A stretch of 37,782 nucleotides of DNA from the NCBI GenBank assembly GCA_022827345.1, contig JAJDTB010000067.1, positions 1 through 37,782 of the forward strand, written 5' to 3'. The notes under the pieces are model-generated. The model worked only from the letters and a program-made list of their open reading frames with translations, was not told the origin of the DNA and did not search any database. Source of the DNA: Gemmatimonadota bacterium (lineage in GTDB: Bacteria; Gemmatimonadota; Gemmatimonadetes; Longimicrobiales; Gaopeijiaceae). Each line of letters begins with the position of its first letter. The stretch's first letter is position 1. The position numbers and the translations under genes are program-made. Shown piece by piece: positions 32,512 to 37,782 of the stretch.

Positions 32512-35500
32512 TCAGAACGTGAAGTCGAGCGCGAGTCTAAGTCCGAGGTCGGGTTGTTGACCGGGCAGTTGGCTGCGCGAGCCCTCGAAGCCGAGTCTGA
32601 GTGTCTGGCCGACCCGGTATCCCGCCCCGAGCGACCATGCCCGGTTCCCGCCGTGGGCGGAAAGCCGGGTATAGCTGTCGAGCGCGCCTCCGCCCTCGGG
32701 GTTCTTGAGCGCGTATCCGGCCTCGGCGTCGAGACGCCATTGTCCTTGCTCGTCGGTCGGTATGTGCCGGAACGCGTGGCCGTCCATGAGACCGTGGACT
32801 CCGCTCCGGTCGTGACCCTGGCTGGGGCTGATCGCGAGGCGGAACCCTTCGCCCCGGGTGCCGGGATCGAACGCGATCCTTAGCGCGGCGCCCCATTCGC
32901 GGTGTCGGCCGGAGCCGAGCGCGAGCCTTCCCCGGAGGTCGAGGTCGAGCCCGCGGCCCGCGTAGCCGACCGAGGCGCCGGTCTCGGCTCCGCCGCCGGT
33001 GTCGGCGTCGCCGCCGTCGTATCGAGCTCCGGCCTCGGTGGCGAGCTTGAGTCCTCCGATCATCCATGACGCTTCGAGCAGGGCGCGTGCGCGCGAGGCC
33101 ATGCCTTCGCGCCGCCCGTCGTCGGCGCGCATGCCAACCGTGAATGCGTCGCCCTTGAGGGCGAGCCCGAACGCGCCCTGTTGCGCGAGCGGCGCGTTGA
33201 GGCCGCCGGAGAGCATCCGGAGCGACGCGTCGCCGGTGTCCCCTCGATGGTCGTCGCCGCCCACCTCTCCGCCGCCGTATCCGGCCATGGCCCAGAGTCC
33301 GATGCCGGCGGAAGGCTGAACAAACAGGTAGGGATGCACGCTGTTAATAGCGTGTCCGAGCGAACCGGCGACGGACCGGTGACCGTAGTCGAGGTCGCCG
33401 TCGCTGCGCATGAGCGAGACCCCGAACAGCGCGGACGAGCCGATGCGGGCGTCGGCGCCGACGGTGAGCGCGCGCAGGCCGCCGTCGTACTCGACGCCCG
33501 GCTCGCCGCGGAACGATTGGGCGGAGCCTTCGGCCCAGAGCCCGAACCGTGGCATGCCCGGCGCGGACTGCGGCCCAAGGCCGGTGGCGAACGAGACGCT
33601 CGGCAGCAGACGGACTGCGGCCTCCCGCGCGCCGGGCAGTTCGGGCGCCCCGGAGCGTCGTCCGATCTCGGCGGCAGAGAACGGGTTGAGCGAGACGCCC
33701 GCGAGCGAGGCGAGCGTTCCCGCGGCGCGGCCCGCCCAACCGGATGGGGAACCGGTCGCGGCGGAGCCGCCCGGCGAGGGCCGCATGACGGCGTCGATGC
33801 GCGCGCCGACGGCCTGTCGCGCACCCTCGGCCACCGCGCGTCCGAAGACGGCGAGGCCGACATCGAACGCCTCGTCCCGGAGCGCGCCGTCGTCGCGCGC
33901 CGCGATCCGAACCGTGGCGGAGGCGGCCGTGCCCGCGTTCACGGCTTCGGGCAGCGCTCCGAACCCGAGCGCCATGAGGCCGGACGGGGCTTCGGCCGGG
34001 ATGTCGAGCGTGAACGCCGCGAGCGAGTCGCCGGGCTCGAAGACGACCGGCTCCGGGACGATGGGAATGGACACCCCCCGGTCCATGACGGCCGAGAGAG
34101 GCACCGCCACCCGCCGGTCGGCTGCGGGACTGATCCGCAGCGTGACTTCGGTCCCTCGCGCCCCGGCCGTCGCCGTGTACGCCGCCGCCGCGAACTCGAC
34201 TTCGAGTTCGGCGGGCTTACCGTTGTCGACCACCGCGGCGGCGGCCCTGTCGCTCGCAACCGCCGCGACGACGACTCGCGTGGTCGCCGGCACTCCCACG
34301 GCCACGCCGTCGGGCAGATCGCCGAACCGGACCTCGACGGTGTCGGACGCCGAGAGTCCCGCCGTGCCGACCGTGACGTTTGCCGAGCCCGCTCCGGGCT
34401 GGAACGTGGCTGTGTGCTTCGAGTCGCCCGCAACGACCTCGACGGAGAGCGCCGCCGAGCCCGCGGGAGACAGCAGCACCGAGACATCGACCGATGCGCC
34501 CTGGGCGACGGTGTAGGTGTCCGCGCCGAACGAGACCACCGGCGTGTTGGCTCCGACGACCGCCACCGCCGCGCTCTCCGCCCGCTTGCCGGGTCCGTGG
34601 CCGTCGGTGTAGGCGAACACGGCGCGCAGGTGTTTGCCCGCGTCGGCTTCGGCCGGCGTGTAGAACCGGGTCCGCGCGCCCGCGATGTTCGTCCACGACG
34701 CGCCGCCGTCGCCCGAGCGCTGCCAGCGCCGCGTCTTGCCCGCCTCTTTCGATCCGTCCTGGTCCATGAGCGTCGCGGCCAGCCGCTCGCCCACCCGCGC
34801 CACGTCCGCGCTCACCGCGATCTTGCCCGGATCGTCCGCGTTCGTGACTTGGATCCTGACCGACGCGGTGTCGGCAAGCTCGCCGTCGCTCGCCTCGACC
34901 TTGACGTTGTACAGCGTGTTCCCGCTCTCGTAGTCGAGCACCGCGCCCTCGGCCACGGTGATCTGGCCCGTCGAGGCCTCGATCCCGAACAGCGCCTCGT
35001 CCCCGCCGGGCACGAAGGCGTAGGACAGCGACGCGCCGTCGTCCGGATCGGTCGCGGCCACCGGAGCGCCGACCGCCGTCCCGCCCGGCGAGTTCTCCGG
35101 CACCTCACGGTCCAGCGCCGTGGGGAACGTCGGCGCCGTGTTCGCGGGCAGCACCTCGACCGCCTCGCTCGACGCCCGCTTGCCCTTCCCGTGGCCGTCG
35201 TCGTAGGTGAACACCGCGCGCAGCCACCGGCCCTCGTCGTTCGTGCCGGGCGTGTACTTGCGGCCCGATGCGATGTCGTTCCACGAGCTGCCGCTCCTGG
35301 ACCGCTGCCACTTCCGCGTCCTGCCCGCGCTCCGCGCGCCGTCCTCGTCGGTCAGCATGGCGGTCAACTCGACGCCCACCCGCGCCACCGCGGGGCTCAG
35401 CGTCACCACGCCCGGATCGTCCGCGTCGGTCACGCGGATCGCCACCGACGCGGTGTCGGCCAGTTCGCCGTCGCTCGCCTCGACACCGACCGCATACAGT

Positions 35501-37782
35501 GTGTCGCCGCTCTCGTAGTTCAGCAACGCGCCGTCGGCCACCCTGATCTGGCCCGTCGAGGCGTCGATCCCGAACAGCCCGTCCTCGTTCCCGGAGGCCA
35601 AACTGTAGGACGGCGGCGTGCCGTCCGGGTCGGTCGCCGCCACCGGCGCGCCGACGGCCGTGCCGCCCGGCGAGTTCTCCGGCACCTCGCGCTCGTACAC
35701 GGCGGGGAACTTCGGAGCCGCGTTCGCGGCCAGCACCTTGACCGGCGCGCTCACCGCCCGCTTGTTCGGCCCGTGACCGTCGGCGTAGGTGAAGACCATG
35801 CGCAGCCACCGGCCCTCGTCGGCCGTCACGGGGTTGTACATCCGGCCCTTGCCGATGTCGTTCCACGAGTTGCCGTCGCGCGACCGCTGCCACTTCCGCG
35901 TCCTGCCCGCGCTCTTCACGCCGTCCTCGTCGGTCAGCATCGCGGTCAACTCGACGCCCACGCGCGCCACCGCGGGGCTCAGCGTGACCTCGCCCGGATC
36001 GTCCGCGTTCGTCACGCGGATCGTGACCGACGTGGTGTCCGCAAGCTCGCCGTCGCTCGCCGCGACGTGGACCATGTAGAGCGTGTCCGCGCTCTCGTAG
36101 TTCAGCGCCGTGCCCCCGGCCACCGCGATCCGGGCCGTCGCCGCGTCGATCTCGAACAGGGTTGCGTCTCCGCCCGTTGTGAAGCTGTAGGCCAGATCGT
36201 CCGCGTCCGCATCGGTGGCCGTCACGGGCTCGCCCACCGCCGTGCCCGCCGCCGAGTTCTCCGGCACCTCGCGCTCGTACGCGTCCGCGCCGAAGACGGG
36301 CGCGCGGTTGGCCGCCTCCGTCGTCCCCTCGCCGGACTCCGACCACTCGCCCGCGCCTTCGGAACTCTCGGCGCGCACCTGCACGAAGTACGCCGTTCCC
36401 GCGCCGAGCCCCGTGATCTTGTGAGCCAGCACCGCTCCGAGCGACGACACGTCCGTCCAATCGTTGTCCTGGTTCGCACGGTGGCGGAGGTCGTAGTTCG
36501 TGATCGCGGGTCCATCGTTGGGCGGAGCGCTCCACGACACCGACACCTCGCCCGTTCCGCCCTTCACCACGGGCGCGTCCGGCTTGCCCGGCGCGGGAAC
36601 GTCCGTCACCCGGATCTTCACCTCGGTCGCATCCACGAGCTTCCCGTCACTCACCTGGAGATGGACCGTGTACACCTTCTTGTCGCCCTCGAAGTCGAGC
36701 GCCGCGTCGGCGGCCACCGTGATCTGGGCGCTCTCCTTGTCGATCTCGAAGAACGTCTCGTCTCCGCTGGCGATGAAGGCGTAGGTCAGGTCGTCCCCGT
36801 CCTCGTCGGTGGCCGTCACGGGCTCGCCCACCGCAGTGCCGGGCGCCGAGTTCTCCGGCACTTCGCGCTCGTATAAGTGCGAGCCGAATACCGGCGCGTG
36901 GTTGACCGCCTCCTCCGTCGTCCCCTCGCCGGACTTCGACCATTTGCCCGCGCCCTCCGAACTTTCCGCGCGCACCTGCACCTCGTACATCGCTCCCGCG
37001 TCGAGCCCGGCGATCGTGTGAGCCGACACGGCCCCCAGCGCCGCGAGCTTCGTCCACTTGTTGTCCTGGTTCGCCCGGTAGCGCAGGTCGTAGCCCGTGA
37101 TCGCCGGACCGTCATTCGACGGCGCACTCCACGACACCGATACCTCGCCCTCGCCGCCCGTCACAGTCGGTGCGTCCGGCCTGCCCGGCGCGGGAACATC
37201 CGTCAGCCGGATCGTCACCGGCGCCCGGTCCGAAAGCGTCCCGTCGCTCGCCTCGACTTGGACCGTGTAGACGTTCTTCTCGCTCTCGTAGTCGAGCGCC
37301 GCGCCCTCGGCCACCGTGATCCGGCCGCTCGAAGTGTCGATCTCGAAGGAGGCCTCGTCGCCGCCCGCGACGAAGGCGTACTTCAGGTCGTCGCCGTCCT
37401 TGTCGGTGGCCGTCACGGGCGCGCCCACCGCCGTGCCGCCCGCCGAGTTTTCGGGCACCTCGCGCTCGTAGGCGTCCGCGCCGAACGCGGGAGCGTGGTT
37501 GGACGCTTCCGTCGTTCCCTTGCCGGAGGCCGACCACTCGCCCGCGCCCTCCGAACTCTCCGCCCGCACCTGCACCTCGTACGTCGTGCCCGCATCGAGC
37601 CCGGTGATCGTGTGGGCCAGCACCGCGCCCAGCGCCGACAACTCCGTCCACTCGTTGTCCGTGCTCCCCCGGTAGCGAAGGTCGTAGTCCGTGATCGCCG
37701 GACCCTCATTCGTCGGTGCGCTCCACGACACCGACACCTGTTCCGTTCCGCCCGCCACCACCGGCGCGTCCGGCCTGCCCGG
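32512..37782 (-). CDS. giant FN3/cadherin/Ig repeat adhesin with C-terminal outer-membrane beta-barrel, 5' end beyond window
   Basis: At least 1,755 residues are present and the N-terminus lies beyond the right edge. From the right: alternating fibronectin type III modules (GEVSVSWSAPxNDGPAIT-YDLR) and cadherin-like modules (YEREVPENSxxGTAVG, ATDxDGD, LDYES, VTNADDP) three times. Then come Ig-like modules (VARVGVELTAMLTDEDG, RTRKWQRS, YTPG-DEGRWLR) alternating with cadherin modules, then a Calx-beta-like segment. The last 350 or so residues form an autotransporter-like barrel: FGLWAEGSAQSFRG, repeated amphipathic strands, and a terminal LALDFTF with C-terminal Phe, the usual signal for barrel insertion. 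It is probably a surface adhesin. The recombinase relic lies just past its 3' end. Confidence 0.9.
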   Translation of the reverse strand, partial: PGRPDAPVVAGGTEQVSVSWSAPTNEGPAITDYDLRYRGSTDNEWTELSALGAVLAHTITGLDAGTTYEVQVRAESSEGAGEWSASGKGTTEASNHAPAFGADAYEREVPENSAGGTAVGAPVTATDKDGDDLKYAFVAGGDEASFEIDTSSGRITVAEGAALDYESEKNVYTVQVEASDGTLSDRAPVTIRLTDVPAPGRPDAPTVTGGEGEVSVSWSAPSNDGPAITGYDLRYRANQDNKWTKLAALGAVSAHTIAGLDAGAMYEVQVRAESSEGAGKWSKSGEGTTEEAVNHAPVFGSHLYEREVPENSAPGTAVGEPVTATDEDGDDLTYAFIASGDETFFEIDKESAQITVAADAALDFEGDKKVYTVHLQVSDGKLVDATEVKIRVTDVPAPGKPDAPVVKGGTGEVSVSWSAPPNDGPAITNYDLRHRANQDNDWTDVSSLGAVLAHKITGLGAGTAYFVQVRAESSEGAGEWSESGEGTTEAANRAPVFGADAYEREVPENSAAGTAVGEPVTATDADADDLAYSFTTGGDATLFEIDAATARIAVAGGTALNYESADTLYMVHVAASDGELADTTSVTIRVTNADDPGEVTLSPAVARVGVELTAMLTDEDGVKSAGRTRKWQRSRDGNSWNDIGKGRMYNPVTADEGRWLRMVFTYADGHGPNKRAVSAPVKVLAANAAPKFPAVYEREVPENSPGGTAVGAPVAATDPDGTPPSYSLASGNEDGLFGIDASTGQIRVADGALLNYESGDTLYAVGVEASDGELADTASVAIRVTDADDPGVVTLSPAVARVGVELTAMLTDEDGARSAGRTRKWQRSRSGSSWNDIASGRKYTPGTNDEGRWLRAVFTYDDGHGKGKRASSEAVEVLPANTAPTFPTALDREVPENSPGGTAVGAPVAATDPDDGASLSYAFVPGGDEALFGIEASTGQITVAEGAVLDYESGNTLYNVKVEASDGELADTASVRIQVTNADDPGKIAVSADVARVGERLAATLMDQDGSKEAGKTRRWQRSGDGGASWTNIAGARTRFYTPAEADAGKHLRAVFAYTDGHGPGKRAESAAVAVVGANTPVVSFGADTYTVAQGASVDVSVLLSPAGSAALSVEVVAGDSKHTATFQPGAGSANVTVGTAGLSASDTVEVRFGDLPDGVAVGVPATTRVVVAAVASDRAAAAVVDNGKPAELEVEFAAAAYTATAGARGTEVTLRISPAADRRVAVPLSAVMDRGVSIPIVPEPVVFEPGDSLAAFTLDIPAEAPSGLMALGFGALPEAVNAGTAASATVRIAARDDGALRDEAFDVGLAVFGRAVAEGARQAVGARIDAVMRPSPGGSAATGSPSGWAGRAAGTLASLAGVSLNPFSAAEIGRRSGAPELPGAREAAVRLLPSVSFATGLGPQSAPGMPRFGLWAEGSAQSFRGEPGVEYDGGLRALTVGADARIGSSALFGVSLMRSDGDLDYGHRSVAGSLGHAINSVHPYLFVQPSAGIGLWAMAGYGGGEVGGDDHRGDTGDASLRMLSGGLNAPLAQQGAFGLALKGDAFTVGMRADDGRREGMASRARALLEASWMIGGLKLATEAGARYDGGDADTGGGAETGASVGYAGRGLDLDLRGRLALGSGRHREWGAALRIAFDPGTRGEGFRLAISPSQGHDRSGVHGLMDGHAFRHIPTDEQGQWRLDAEAGYALKNPEGGGALDSYTRLSAHGGNRAWSLGAGYRVGQTLRLGFEGSRSQLPGQQPDLGLRLALDFTF
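34555..37782 (-). repeat. modular repeat array, period about 580-595 bp, within the adhesin gene
   Basis: The DNA encoding EFSGTSR/YEREVPENS recurs near 35090, 35671, 36256, 36847 and 37441, intervals of 581, 585, 591 and 594 bp. The rightmost three periods are FN3 plus cadherin, the next ones cadherin plus Ig. High similarity between copies could allow in-frame gain or loss of modules. Confidence 0.85.

Noticed and set aside
33181-36876. Long plus-strand open frame of over 1,200 codons
   Set aside because: It is the antisense shadow of the adhesin repeats: Arg/His/Val-rich, no recognisable motifs, no ribosome binding site.

Overview
This is a high-GC window (roughly two thirds G+C by eye) from a diderm bacterium. 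It encodes many lipoproteins with a lipobox, a Tat-exported molybdoenzyme and a giant protein ending in an outer-membrane beta-barrel. The gene mix (Ig-like lipoproteins, a 6-bladed beta-propeller protein, exported S41-like and serine hydrolases, a PQQ enzyme, an isoquinoline-oxidoreductase-type molybdenum pair) would fit a Gemmatimonadota-like lineage. That placement is inference; there is no rRNA or tRNA here to test it.

Layout. (1) 1-5951: minus-strand cluster of three related lipoproteins made of repeated Ig-like/cadherin-like modules. One carries CARDB domains, one ends in a leishmanolysin-like zinc protease, and one runs off the left edge behind a small cysteine-bearing secreted protein. 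(2) 5952-8033: a gene-poor island with an 8-bp minisatellite, one orphan membrane protein, a degenerate dispersed repeat and a long hairpin. (3) 8034-13125: minus-strand 2Fe-2S subunit, Tat-exported molybdenum subunit and PQQ-type dehydrogenase. (4) 13241-20186: CapA-like lipoprotein; a probable operon of S41-like lipoprotein, dicarboxylate/amino-acid symporter and class V aminotransferase; a TPR protein; a lipoprotein cyclophilin. (5) 20404-25736: beta-propeller protein, serine hydrolase, NUDIX hydrolase and gamma-glutamyltransferase. (6) 25737-31780: lon with an unusual upstream operator array, selD, a SirB1-like protein and YgfZ. (7) 31781-32511: remnant of a tyrosine recombinase embedded in a second copy of the island repeat. 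(8) 32512 to the right edge: a giant fibronectin/cadherin/Ig adhesin with a C-terminal barrel, 5'-incomplete.

The most important reading is that selD starts about 100 bp upstream of where a conventional gene call would put it. Its reading frame contains a TGA exactly at the catalytic cysteine position of SelD, followed at once by a perfect 7-bp stem-loop. That is the signature of a selenocysteine codon with a SECIS element. It implies a selenoprotein-making organism, although selA, selB and selC are not in this window. The second notable signal is a set of three GCCA-N3-TGGC palindromes spaced exactly 31 bp apart upstream of lon, which looks like a helically phased operator for an unidentified regulator. 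The third is a pair of inverted degenerate repeats 24 kb apart, one of them split by an integrase fragment.
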